Source: JAVBLF01 sp031553675 (GTDB lineage Bacteria > Bacillota > Clostridia > Christensenellales > CALWSW01). Taken from it: DNA of 56,789 nucleotides. Below, piece by piece: positions 35,935 to 44,081 of this stretch. The stretch spans positions 1 through 56,789 of the forward strand of contig JAVBLF010000049.1 in assembly GCA_031553675.1 (NCBI GenBank), in the 5' to 3' direction. Under the pieces are notes generated by a model, which saw only the letters and a program-made list of their open reading frames with translations, did not search any database and had not been told where the DNA came from. The position numbers were made by a program, and so were the translations under genes. How positions within the stretch are numbered: position 1 is the stretch's first letter; the number at the start of each line of letters is the position of its first letter.

Positions 35935-36900
35935 TTACTTGTAGTTCGGGCCATTCCAATACAGGGGAGAGCGGACTTCCGCGATGCTGGGGAGAGTGAC
36001 GCCTTCGAGCGCCCAGGACTTAAACTCTTCCATGCCGGTGCGGTCGACGATGTAGCCAACGTGCTCTTTGCCGCCGGGCGCATCGCGATCGATGTAGCGT
36101 TCGACGTATTTATACGTATTGAGTATGATGCGGACGATGCTGTCCTCATCGATCCACTTGACGAAATCTTCGCCGAGGCGCGGGTTGCGCTTGCCGGTGC
36201 GTCCCATGATTGTGAGGCGGTAGTATTTTTCGCGGCTTCGCGTCCAGGCCGACATGGGGCAGTTCAGCACGCACTCGCCGCAGCCGATGCACTTTTCCGC
36301 ATTGCGCTGCGGACGAAAGCGGACGGTTTGCAGCGCCTCGACCGACTTTTTCCGGCAGTACTTCACGCAAGCGCCGCAATCCACGCAGCGTTCCGCTTCG
36401 AACTGGGGGAGGGTCATGCCGATGATGCCGAAGTCGTGCATGCGAACCTTGGCGCAGTCGTTAGGACAACCTGTCAGCGCGATCTTAAAATGGAGATCGT
36501 TCGGAAAGATGGCTTTCTCGATGCGCTTGGCAAATGCCGTCGTGTCGTAGCAGGCGTAGGGGCAGACGCGGTTGCCGATGCAGGCGGTGACGTTGCGCGT
36601 GCCCGAGGCTGGATAGCCGGTTCCGGGCGCTTCCTGGTTGATCTCCAAGCCTTCGATGACGGGCTGGAGCAGGGCGTTCACTTCGGGCATCTTGTCGAAG
36701 GAGATGTCGGGGATCTCGAAGCCCTGGCGCGCCGTGATGTGCAACGTGCCGTTGCCGAAGCGCTCTGCGATGTCTTGCAGGATCGGGAGGTATTTTGCGT
36801 CGATGTGGCCACCCGGTACGCGGACGCGCGAAGCGGTGAGGCCTCGTTGTTTCGTGACGCGGAAGGCGTTTTTCTTGAGCTTTTTGGTGTTGATATCCAT
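35935..36900 (-). CDS. asrC: Anaerobic sulfite reductase subunit C (siroheme subunit)
   Basis: A 321-residue catalytic subunit. The siroheme/4Fe-4S signature is complete: CIGNRVC (C107, C113) and CPNDC (C145, C149). Two ferredoxin sites follow: CVDCGACVKYC and CIGCGECVLNC. It reduces sulfite to sulfide with electrons from AsrA/AsrB. The start at 36900 follows AGGGGGATGATC. It is the last gene of the asrABC set, 10 bp after asrB. Confidence 0.95.
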   Translation of the reverse strand: MDINTKKLKKNAFRVTKQRGLTASRVRVPGGHIDAKYLPILQDIAERFGNGTLHITARQGFEIPDISFDKMPEVNALLQPVIEGLEINQEAPGTGYPASGTRNVTACIGNRVCPYACYDTTAFAKRIEKAIFPNDLHFKIALTGCPNDCAKVRMHDFGIIGMTLPQFEAERCVDCGACVKYCRKKSVEALQTVRFRPQRNAEKCIGCGECVLNCPMSAWTRSREKYYRLTIMGRTGKRNPRLGEDFVKWIDEDSIVRIILNTYKYVERYIDRDAPGGKEHVGYIVDRTGMEEFKSWALEGVTLPSIAEVRSPLYWNGPNYK

Positions 36901-36910
36901 GATCATCCCC

Positions 36911-37705
36911 CTAATCCGTCAGGTCGCAAGCTTCGGAGAAGCGGTAGACCGGTCCGTCGAGGCAGACATAGCTCTCGTTGATCCGGCAATGGCCGCATTT
37001 CCCCAGGCCGCAGCACATGCGCCTTTCGTAGGAAATCCAGATCTGTTCGCGCGTCAGGCCGCGATCGAGCAGCGCCTTTGTCGCAAAGCGCATCATCGCG
37101 GGCGGGCCGACGACGATGGCCGCCGCGTTTTCGATGCGGTCGAAGGTCAGATCCGGGATGTATTGCGTGACCAAGCCCTGGCGCAGGGATTCGTCGCCGC
37201 AGGTGTCGTCGAAGGTGAGGATGACGGGGAAGTCGGCATCCCAGCGCGCGAAATCGTCGCGGAAGAGCATGTCTTTGGGGGTCTTAAAGCCCGCGATCAG
37301 GCAAAGCGAGCGGAGTTCGCTGAGATGCTGGCCAAAGTGATCGACGACGCCCCGCACGGGCGATACCCCGGTTCCGCCAGCCACGACGACGAGTTCTTTG
37401 CCCCGGTATGCTTCCAGGTCAAAGCCGTTGCCGTAAGGCCCGCGGATCAAGAGGCTTTCGCCTGCATAGCGCTCGAAGACCTCGTTCGTGACTTTGCCGA
37501 CGCGACGGATGGTCAGGTCGATGCTGCCGTCGCCGATGCCGCTGACCGATATGGGCGCTTCGCCGAACATCGGGATGCTGACTTCAAAGAACTGCCCGGG
37601 CTTGACATCCCCCAGGTAGCGCATGCGAAAGGTGTATTCGATCTCGGTGTGGCGGATGACGTCGCTGATTTCGCTGGCAAACGGAATGTACTCATTTCGC
37701 GTCAT
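36911..37705 (-). CDS. asrB: Anaerobic sulfite reductase subunit B (FAD/2Fe-2S electron transfer)
   Basis: A 264-residue ferredoxin-NADP-reductase-like protein related to dihydroorotate dehydrogenase electron-transfer subunits. It carries the NAD-binding GGTGVSPVRGVV and RGPYGNGFD (FAD side), and a C-terminal 2Fe-2S site in CCGLGKCGHCRINESYVCLDG (cysteines only in part shown: CCGLGKCGHC). It feeds electrons from NADH to the siroheme subunit. Its start overlaps asrA by 14 bp, with a GAGGTG ribosome site inside asrA. Confidence 0.95.
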   Translation of the reverse strand: MTRNEYIPFASEISDVIRHTEIEYTFRMRYLGDVKPGQFFEVSIPMFGEAPISVSGIGDGSIDLTIRRVGKVTNEVFERYAGESLLIRGPYGNGFDLEAYRGKELVVVAGGTGVSPVRGVVDHFGQHLSELRSLCLIAGFKTPKDMLFRDDFARWDADFPVILTFDDTCGDESLRQGLVTQYIPDLTFDRIENAAAIVVGPPAMMRFATKALLDRGLTREQIWISYERRMCCGLGKCGHCRINESYVCLDGPVYRFSEACDLTD

Positions 37706-38714
37706 GGCGGTTCACCTCCTCGGCGGCGGCGGAAAGCTTGTTGAGGCAAGCAGAGAAGGAAATGTACTCAGGACAAACGTCGTCGCAGCGCCCGCAACCG
37801 ACGCACATGTGGTAGCCGTTTCTTTTGGTGAAGTCGCGCACCTTGTGCATGACTTTGTAGCGCATGCGCTGGCCGTTTTTGGGGCGATAGCAGCCCCCGC
37901 CCGCCACGTTTGTGAATCCGTCGACCATGCAGGAGGCCCAAACGCGGCGCCTTTCGCCTACGCGGCCGTTTTCCTCGTAAAACATGTCCTGCATGGTGTT
38001 GCAGGTGCAGGTCGGGCAGGAGAAATTGCAGCGCCCGCAGTTGATGCAGCGCGCGTCGTATTCGTCCCAGATCGGCGAGGCATTGAGCGCCGGCGTCAGA
38101 TCGGCCGGTATCGAGACGCGCACGGCGTTTTCCGCTGCAAACGAGGGGATGTAATCCACGCGTTCGGTTTCGAGCTCGCCCAGCAGGGCTTCCCATGCCG
38201 GATCCTTACAGTCGAATCGATAACCGTCGTCGCATAGCTCGATCGCCGCGTCGTAGCTGTCGCAGCGGTTCGTGCCCATGCTGGCGCAAAAGCAGTTGTC
38301 AAAGGATTGCGGGCAGCCGATCAGGATGAACTTGGCGTTGTCCCGAATGCGCGCGTAGTAGGAATCGGGAAAAGCGATGCGAAGGTAGACTTCGTCGAGA
38401 CGCTTCACGGCATGGAGATCGCAGCTGCGCAAAAAGACGATGGCGTGTTTGGCAGGCGGGTCGGATTCCTTGACGTAGTTTTCGGTAAAGTAGAACAGCG
38501 TCTGCGAAATAGGGAGAAGCGCCTCCTTGAAGGATTGCGCGGACTTGCGGTCGAATGCGATCTCGCCCACCGATTCGATCGGTCCGTAGCGGACGAGATC
38601 CGCGTCGGAGAACGCCGCCCCGTCGGGAAAGCACTTGGGGGCGAAGAGCACGGCGTCTTGTCGAAGCGTTGCGAAAAGCGCATCGACCGCGCCCCTGGAC
38701 ATGCGATAAGCCAT
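37692..38714 (-). CDS. asrA: Anaerobic sulfite reductase subunit A (ferredoxin-like)
   Basis: A 340-residue iron-sulfur protein. The C-terminal half has two 4Fe-4S motifs, CINCGRCNFSCPTC and CVGCGRCDDVCPEY. The N-terminal half resembles other AsrA/HdrA-linked electron carriers (YFTENYVKESDPP, IVFLRSCDLHAVKRLDEV in part). It starts after AAGGAAGGCTAAATC, only 3 bp past the channel gene, so all four genes are one transcript. Confidence 0.94.
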   Translation of the reverse strand: MAYRMSRGAVDALFATLRQDAVLFAPKCFPDGAAFSDADLVRYGPIESVGEIAFDRKSAQSFKEALLPISQTLFYFTENYVKESDPPAKHAIVFLRSCDLHAVKRLDEVYLRIAFPDSYYARIRDNAKFILIGCPQSFDNCFCASMGTNRCDSYDAAIELCDDGYRFDCKDPAWEALLGELETERVDYIPSFAAENAVRVSIPADLTPALNASPIWDEYDARCINCGRCNFSCPTCTCNTMQDMFYEENGRVGERRRVWASCMVDGFTNVAGGGCYRPKNGQRMRYKVMHKVRDFTKRNGYHMCVGCGRCDDVCPEYISFSACLNKLSAAAEEVNRHDAK

Positions 38715-38717
38715 GAT

Positions 38718-39485
38718 TTAGCCTTCCTTCCGTCTCGAAATCAGGTGGTAGGGCAACGCGACACAGACGATCCCGCCCAGCATGTTGCCGAAGGTTACGA
38801 AGAGGATGTTGTAGAAGTAGCCGCCCAGACTGACCGCGGCTTCCTGCGGCGCGAGAAGGGCGATGCTCAGGAGCGTCATGTTGGCGATGCTGTGTTCAAA
38901 ACCGGTCGTGATGAAGGCATAGAGGCACCAGAATACCATAATGAGCTTTCCACTCTCGGACTTGCAACGGAAGGAGCACCAAACCGCCAAGCAGACGAGT
39001 GCGTTGCAGAGAAAGGCGCGCACGAGCATGGGTAGCAGTGGAAGGCTCATCTTGGCCGCAGCTGCCGTTGCGATGAATTCGCCGACGGGACCTTTGGTCA
39101 AGCCGGACGCCTGGAAGAGCAGTGCCAGGAGGATGGAACCCGCCCAGTTGCCGATGTAGCAGAGAATCCATACGCGCAATACTTCCGCGGGCGCGACCGC
39201 CCGCCCCAACGCCCCCGCCGTCATGACGAAGTTGTTTCCAGTAAAGAGCTCCGACCCCGCCATGATGACCAAACTGAGCGCGATCCCGAAGGATGCACCC
39301 ATCACGATCTTCGCGTGGGGCTGGCCTGTCAGGAGTCCCCCGATCGTGAAGGCCAGAAGGACGCCAAAGCCGACGAATACGCCGGCCAGCATGGACGAAA
39401 CAAAGTAGCCCGCCGGATTCGTGCGCGCAAACGCGCTCTTACTCTGTGCCGCTTTGCCCACTGCCAAATAATCCTCTGTGTACAT
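38718..39485 (-). CDS. FNT-family channel, probable hydrosulfide exporter
   Basis: A 255-residue formate/nitrite transporter family protein with six helices. Typical stretches are GVLLAFTIGGLL, GSELFTGNNFVMTAGALGRA and NWAGSILLALLFQ. In clostridia an FNT channel beside asrABC was shown to conduct hydrosulfide (HSC/FNT3), so export of the sulfide made by AsrABC is the best reading here. The start at 39485 follows GGGAGGTGCTTTG. A Crp-type promoter lies just upstream. Confidence 0.88.
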   Translation of the reverse strand: MYTEDYLAVGKAAQSKSAFARTNPAGYFVSSMLAGVFVGFGVLLAFTIGGLLTGQPHAKIVMGASFGIALSLVIMAGSELFTGNNFVMTAGALGRAVAPAEVLRVWILCYIGNWAGSILLALLFQASGLTKGPVGEFIATAAAAKMSLPLLPMLVRAFLCNALVCLAVWCSFRCKSESGKLIMVFWCLYAFITTGFEHSIANMTLLSIALLAPQEAAVSLGGYFYNILFVTFGNMLGGIVCVALPYHLISRRKEG

Positions 39486-39517
39486 CAAAGCACCTCCCAA
39501 TGTTTGTGTTTGTCTTA

Positions 39518-39523
39518 ACAATA
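39518..39523 (-). promoter_or_regulatory. -10 element of the FNT-asrABC operon
   Basis: TATTGT on the minus strand. No good -35 is present, as expected for an activated promoter. Predicted start is near 39511. Confidence 0.5.
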
Positions 39524-39543
39524 GCAAAAGGGATTGCGGTTTG

Positions 39544-39561
39544 CCGTGATCTTGATCACGG
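39544..39561 (-). promoter_or_regulatory. Crp/Fnr-type operator of the FNT-asrABC operon
   Basis: CCGTGATCTTGATCACGG is a perfect 18-bp palindrome with the GTGA-N6-TCAC core. Its centre (39552.5) is 41.5 bp from the predicted start point, the classic class II activation position. Confidence 0.75.
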
Positions 39562-39624
39562 TTGATGATCAATTTTTGACGGGAATACAGACACGGAAAA
39601 AATTCGTATGTAGGACGTGTTTCA

Positions 39625-40320
39625 TCAATCGACGCGCTTGAAGTAGTCGCTCAGTTTCTGTCTGTCCGGAATGAAGATGCGCCCGTCGAGCTGCCGCACG
39701 AGCCCCTCCGACTTCAGGGCGTGCAGCTGACGCGACACGGTTTCCCGCTTGGCCCCCAGCATGTCGGCCAGGTAAGTGACGGACAGATCGAAGTCGATGA
39801 GGGTGCCGCCTTCGTGCGGCCTGCCGTTGTCCGCCGACAGCTTCCACAGTTTGGCGGCCAACCGCTTGTCGCCGCGGATGGAAGCAGGTGTGTTTTTCAG
39901 TTGGCGGTAAAGCCTGCGCACCTTTTTCGCCATGGAATCGAGTATGGCTTTGGTCAGCGCAAAGTCATGCTCCATCACGCGCATCAACTCGTGTGCCGGA
40001 AGCTGCAACAGGACGGAATCCTCGATGACCTCGCAACTGGTGGCGGCGGGCAAACCGTTGAGGACATCCTCGTTTAGCGTTTCGCCGGGGCCGTAGAGGA
40101 AAATGACTTTCTTTTCGCCGTTCGCGTTCTCTTTGAACAGCGCAACGCGCCCCGAAACGACGGTGTACAAGGAGCGAACGAGCTCTTTGTCTGTGTAGAG
40201 CAGCGCGTCCTTGGGGAAGGGGCGCAGGTGCGACGAGGCGGCAAGCGCCGCCAGAGATGCCGCATTTGCCTGGGAAAACAACTGGGCGCGGGTGAGCGAT
40301 TCGATTGTGCTGATCTTCAT
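39625..40320 (-). CDS. Crp/Fnr family transcriptional regulator
   Basis: A 231-residue regulator with an N-terminal cyclic-nucleotide-binding fold (RPFPKDALLYTDKELV, SGRVALFKENANGEKKVI in part) and a C-terminal HTH. The recognition helix GAKRETVSRQL keeps the Arg-Glu..Arg residues that in Crp read GTGA. The single cysteine excludes an Fnr-type iron-sulfur cluster. The start at 40320 follows GAGGAAATGCC. It lies just upstream of the FNT-asr operon on the same strand, and the GTGA-N6-TCAC palindrome there fits it. The effector is unknown. Confidence 0.88.
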   Translation of the reverse strand: MKISTIESLTRAQLFSQANAASLAALAASSHLRPFPKDALLYTDKELVRSLYTVVSGRVALFKENANGEKKVIFLYGPGETLNEDVLNGLPAATSCEVIEDSVLLQLPAHELMRVMEHDFALTKAILDSMAKKVRRLYRQLKNTPASIRGDKRLAAKLWKLSADNGRPHEGGTLIDFDLSVTYLADMLGAKRETVSRQLHALKSEGLVRQLDGRIFIPDRQKLSDYFKRVD

Positions 40321-40475
40321 GGCATTTCCTCGGTTTGGGTTGGTCATGTCCGAACCGGCGTATTGCGGTAACGCGCTGCCTTACAGCAATCCTATAACGA
40401 TTGGCGCTTCGATGCAAGTGCATGAGTCGCACGCAATTGCGCCAACTTTCGGTTGTATCCGAAAACGCCGTCAAA

Positions 40476-40506
40476 AAAGCCCTGTTCCCAGATCGAACAG
40501 GGCTTT
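40476..40506 (-). terminator. Terminator after acsB
   Basis: AAAGCCCTGTTC pairs with GAACAGGGCTTT and on the minus strand is followed by a T-run, 19 bp past the acsB stop. Confidence 0.85.
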
Positions 40507-40524
40507 CGCAAGGCGATGGATCGC

Positions 40525-42660
40525 TTACAGCAGCGCTTCCATGGCCAGTGCCGGATGCTTCTTTTCTTCGAGGAAGGGGAGTATCTCCTCGACCGTCGTG
40601 CCGATCGTCTCGTCAGCGATCTGATCGACGAAGCCTTCTCCCAGGCCCTCTTCGACGCAGCGCGCTTTGAAGTCATCGCCGAGGAAATCTTTCAGCGACT
40701 TGGGCATCCAGATCACGCGGGCGAGGCCGCCGTCGGCCTTGATGAATTTCTTGCTGTTGAGGTAACTGCGTCCCACGCCCATGAAGCCGGGGCTCTGGAC
40801 GCCACCGCCGACCGTGCCCGCCAGCGTTGAAAAGCTCATGCCGCAGGGGGTCTGGCCGGTATGTTCGCGCGTCGTGACCATCAGGCCGTTCGCTTCGGGC
40901 ACGATGGCGAGTATGGCCTCAAAGCAGCCGCAGCTCGTCATGGGCATCTGCATGAAGGAGTAGAGCGCGACCTCCTCGACCGAGCCGTTGGTCGCGCGTT
41001 TGATGAAATCGTTCACCGCTTCCCAGCGACCGGACGCGGCGTCGAGTTCGCCGTCCTTGGGGATGGGCTGGTTGGGGCCGGTCGGCGTGATCTCGTGGGA
41101 GGCTTTGGCGTCGAGCCAGCTCACGGCACCGCAGAGGCCGACGCGTTCGGGCGAGACGACGCAGCAGTGGTTGGGCGCAAAGGACTGGCAAAGCGTGCAG
41201 CTATAGAGCGCTTCGACGTTTTCGTCCGTCAAGGTGCGCATGCGGGCATCGCGCTTGGCGTAGACGGCCTTGGCTTTTTCATGCTGTGCGCTCACTTCGC
41301 TGGGGTCGGTGTAGAGGACGACCTCGACGCGATCGACGATCGAGGGAAATTCGTTTTTGAACTTGGCGATCAGGATCCTGCCGAGGTGCTCGAAGCGGAA
41401 GCCCTTGGCGACGGCTTCTTTGCTGATGCGCATCCAGTTGATGTCGCGCTGGGCGACGTGCCAAAGCCCTTCGCCGTAGTTGACGAAGTAGTGAATGCGG
41501 CGCTCGAGGACGCCTTCGAAGTCTTCCTGCATTTTGCGGCCGTAGATCTTGACGACGAGGCCGAACGGTACTTTGTCGCCCTCTTGGAAGCCGTCGAGTT
41601 CCGGTCCGACGACGGTGATCCGACCGTCCTCGATCGCCCCTTCGTCGACCATCTGGACGAGCTCGAACGCTTCGGAGCGGCCGCCGCCCATCTCGACGAA
41701 GGTATCGGCCTTGCGGATCGTCTCGCCCTCGAAGGCAGGGCCGATCGTGACCGGCACGTCGATGTCGAGTATCTTGATCTTGATGCTGCGCATTTCGAGC
41801 GCCTTCACGACCATTTTGTGGTAGTCCGTCTCGGTGACGAAGAGGTCGGGGATTTGCAGCTCGCCCAGCTCGACGTCGGTGAGCACGGGATAGCCCAGGC
41901 AAGTGCACGCAAACGCCGCCGAAATGCGGATCGCGTCTTGCTCGCCCAATGCGAGCACAAAGGCGGGCACGCGCTTTTGCTGGTAGGCGACGTGGCCGGC
42001 GAGGTCGCCCGGCTTGACGTTGCCAAAGGCAAGCCCGGCACGGAAGGCGAAGTTGGCTGCGTGGACGATCTGCGTGAAGTGGCCGAGGGGCACCGTCAGG
42101 TACTCGGGGCCGACTTTGACGTTTTCCTGGGCGAGTTGTTCGATGATGCCATCGACGAGCAGGATCAAAAGCCCCTTGCTTTGCAGATCGCGCACGAGCG
42201 CGGCGGCTTCGGCACCGGTGCGGGCCTGTCCGACGAGCACAGCAACGCCCGGGATCGTGCCGTCGACGAGGGCGATGCCGGCCGAGCGCAGTACGGAATC
42301 GGGGATGAAGCCTGTGTATGGCGTCCCCGCGAAGGGCATCGCGCCGTTGAGGTAGCCGAGTGCTTCGATCATTTCGGCGGCGTAGACGGTGACGACGCCG
42401 TTGTGCATGGCGCTTTCCAGCGTATCGCCCTCCTTGAGGAAGAGCCCGCCGACTGTATCCAATATGGGCAGAAGATCGCCAAGTGTTTTGACGTCATTTC
42501 CGGTCAGCGCGAAGATCGAGGGGAGACGGTATGCGGTCTCCGGGTAGCCGACCGGACAATCGGCCCCGAACTGGTCGATTGCGCCCTGAATGGCGCCGCG
42601 CGCAGCGTTGGAAGCGGCGAGCGCCCCTTCATACGATAGCTTGAACAGTGGGTTGGACAT
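40525..42660 (-). CDS. acsB: CO dehydrogenase/acetyl-CoA synthase, subunit beta (AcsB)
   Basis: A 711-residue acetyl-CoA synthase, near the usual 729. It assembles acetyl-CoA from CO, a corrinoid methyl group and CoA (Wood-Ljungdahl pathway). The A-cluster ligands are all present: C488, C491, C500 and C510 for the 4Fe-4S cube (YSCTLCQSFAPNHCC) and C577-G-C579 for the distal nickel. Spacings 3-9-10-67 equal those of the Moorella enzyme. The start follows AAAGGAACCAGCGT. None of the other acs/cooS or methyl-branch genes is in the window, which is unusual, since they are normally clustered. Confidence 0.96.
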   Translation of the reverse strand: MSNPLFKLSYEGALAASNAARGAIQGAIDQFGADCPVGYPETAYRLPSIFALTGNDVKTLGDLLPILDTVGGLFLKEGDTLESAMHNGVVTVYAAEMIEALGYLNGAMPFAGTPYTGFIPDSVLRSAGIALVDGTIPGVAVLVGQARTGAEAAALVRDLQSKGLLILLVDGIIEQLAQENVKVGPEYLTVPLGHFTQIVHAANFAFRAGLAFGNVKPGDLAGHVAYQQKRVPAFVLALGEQDAIRISAAFACTCLGYPVLTDVELGELQIPDLFVTETDYHKMVVKALEMRSIKIKILDIDVPVTIGPAFEGETIRKADTFVEMGGGRSEAFELVQMVDEGAIEDGRITVVGPELDGFQEGDKVPFGLVVKIYGRKMQEDFEGVLERRIHYFVNYGEGLWHVAQRDINWMRISKEAVAKGFRFEHLGRILIAKFKNEFPSIVDRVEVVLYTDPSEVSAQHEKAKAVYAKRDARMRTLTDENVEALYSCTLCQSFAPNHCCVVSPERVGLCGAVSWLDAKASHEITPTGPNQPIPKDGELDAASGRWEAVNDFIKRATNGSVEEVALYSFMQMPMTSCGCFEAILAIVPEANGLMVTTREHTGQTPCGMSFSTLAGTVGGGVQSPGFMGVGRSYLNSKKFIKADGGLARVIWMPKSLKDFLGDDFKARCVEEGLGEGFVDQIADETIGTTVEEILPFLEEKKHPALAMEALL

Positions 42661-42745
42661 ACGCTGGTTCCTTTCTGCAGTCGAGGACGGGCGATCGAAG
42701 CGGGTTTCGCTTCAGAAATCGCAAACAAAAGGACATGCCTGGTCG

Positions 42746-42773
42746 ATCATAACACCAAAATTAGCCTCTGCAA
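42746..42773 (-). promoter_or_regulatory. acsB: Promoter of acsB
   Basis: On the minus strand TTGCAG (42768-42773), 16-bp spacer, TATGAT (42746-42751). The -35 overlaps the first TGCAAAG repeat. Confidence 0.55.
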
Positions 42774-42894
42774 AGTGTTTTTTACATTTGCAAAGGGGAG
42801 TGGAAGGAACGCTTGCAACGCCTATGGTGGGATATGAACACATGTGCATGCGGGAAATGCATCATTTACAAAGTGAAGCGTATGATCTGCAAAA
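42769..42894 (+). promoter_or_regulatory. Paired TGCAAAG direct repeats, candidate AraC-type sites
   Basis: TGCAAAG at 42769 and again at 42789 (20 bp apart); TACAAAG at 42867 and TGCAAAA at 42888 (21 bp apart). Two direct half-sites about two helical turns apart is the layout used by AraC-family dimers. The last copy overlaps the -35 of the promoter at 42915-42920. An araC-like gene lies at 44082-45020. Confidence 0.4.
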
Positions 42895-42914
42895 TCTATC
42901 GGGCAAGCCCATGT

Positions 42915-42920
42915 TAAAAT
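42915..42920 (+). promoter_or_regulatory. -10 element of the cyclodeaminase-like gene
   Basis: TAAAAT. The -35 position (42892-42897) does not match the consensus but overlaps a TGCAAAA repeat, suggesting activator dependence. Confidence 0.45.
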
Positions 42921-42985
42921 GAAGCAACAGCGCGCTAATCTAGAGGATCCACCTTCATCCCTTTGTGATTTTGTGAGGTGATACC

Positions 42986-44062
42986 ATGGGCAATCGAGTT
43001 GAGTTTCTCTACCTGCAACAGGAAGATTGTGTGACGGCCGGCGGCTACGACATGGCCGGCACCATGCAGGCGGTGGAACGTTCATTTTACTTGCACGGCA
43101 AGGGCGATTTCATCCAGCCCGGCAAACCCGTGATCCGCTGGGGTGGCCCCGAGACGGAAGAGACGACCGGACGCATCATGTCCATGCCGAGCTTTCTCGG
43201 CGGCAAGGACTACGACGATGAACTGAAGCAGGGCGGCATGCTGGGCATGGTCAATACGTCCGGCATTAAATTTATCCCCGCCCGGCCGAGCAACCCCGAA
43301 AAGTACGGCCTGCCCCGCGCCAACGCCGTGATCATCATTGTCGATTCCGAAACGCTCATGCCGGTTTGCATCATGGACGGGACGCTCGTCTCGGCGATGC
43401 GCACGGGCGGTGCTTCGGGCGTCGCGGCCAAGTACCTCGCCAATCCCGATTCCAAGCTCATGGGCTTGGTCGGAGCGAGCGTGCAGGGCATCACGCAGCT
43501 CAAGGCGATCAAGCTGGGCGTGCCGTCGCTCGAACGCTGCAAGGTGTTCGACATCAACGCCGATCGCGTCGCGAGCTTCATCGAGCGCGTCAAGGACGAA
43601 GTCGACATCGAGCTCGTCGCGGTCGAGAGCGCAAAAGAGGCCTTCGTCGACAGCGACGTCATCTCGACGGCCACGATCGCCAAGGAACCCTATGTCGACG
43701 GCGCGTGGTACAAAAAAGGCGCTTTCCACGCGGAGATCTCCTTCTGGGATACGCCGGCGGAAGCGCTGAAGTATGTCGATTTTGTCGTCGTCGATGACTG
43801 GTACCAGGTCAACCACCACGGTGTGGACGTCTCCTGCCGCGCCGTCAAAGAGGGCTTCATCCCCGAATCGAAGATTCGCGGCAACCTCGGCGAGATCCTC
43901 GTCGGCGACAAGCCAGGACGGCAAAGCCCCGACGAGATCGTGTTCTTTAACCCGATCGGCCTGGGCATCCACGACCTGTCTGAGGCCTACCGCGTCTACG
44001 AAAACGCCAAGGCGATGGGCATCGGCAAAACGCTGCCCCTGTGGGAAAATTCCATCCTGTAA
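42986..44062 (+). CDS. Ornithine cyclodeaminase / mu-crystallin family protein
   Basis: A 358-residue NAD(P)-binding protein. Family stretches are DGTLVSAMRTGGASGVAAKYL, LVGASVQGITQLKAI and DVISTATIAKEP. Members interconvert ornithine and proline, or reduce imines of amino acids. The GAGGTGATACC site precedes the ATG. It is divergent from acsB and convergent with the AraC gene (19 bp apart, no terminator). Which amino acid it acts on cannot be told; the MttB-type gene nearby makes proline or a betaine possible. Confidence 0.87.
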   Translation: MGNRVEFLYLQQEDCVTAGGYDMAGTMQAVERSFYLHGKGDFIQPGKPVIRWGGPETEETTGRIMSMPSFLGGKDYDDELKQGGMLGMVNTSGIKFIPARPSNPEKYGLPRANAVIIIVDSETLMPVCIMDGTLVSAMRTGGASGVAAKYLANPDSKLMGLVGASVQGITQLKAIKLGVPSLERCKVFDINADRVASFIERVKDEVDIELVAVESAKEAFVDSDVISTATIAKEPYVDGAWYKKGAFHAEISFWDTPAEALKYVDFVVVDDWYQVNHHGVDVSCRAVKEGFIPESKIRGNLGEILVGDKPGRQSPDEIVFFNPIGLGIHDLSEAYRVYENAKAMGIGKTLPLWENSIL

Positions 44063-44081
44063 CGAAGCCCGTTCAACGCCA

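Larger units (their letters stand above)
42661..42985. other. Divergent regulatory region acsB / cyclodeaminase-like gene
   Basis: This 325-bp gap has an acsB promoter, a promoter for the rightward gene and four TGCAAAG-like repeats in two pairs. No gene is seen. Confidence 0.75.

Noticed and set aside
39562..39572. TTGATGATCAA as an Fnr box
   Set aside because: Fnr boxes need four bases between the half-sites; here there is one. The neighbouring GTGA-N6-TCAC palindrome is the better site.
42801..42816. TGGAAGG followed by TTGC, possible sigma-54 promoter before the cyclodeaminase-like gene
   Set aside because: The GG and GC are 13 bp apart instead of 12 and the -24 part is poor; sigma-54 spacing is strict.
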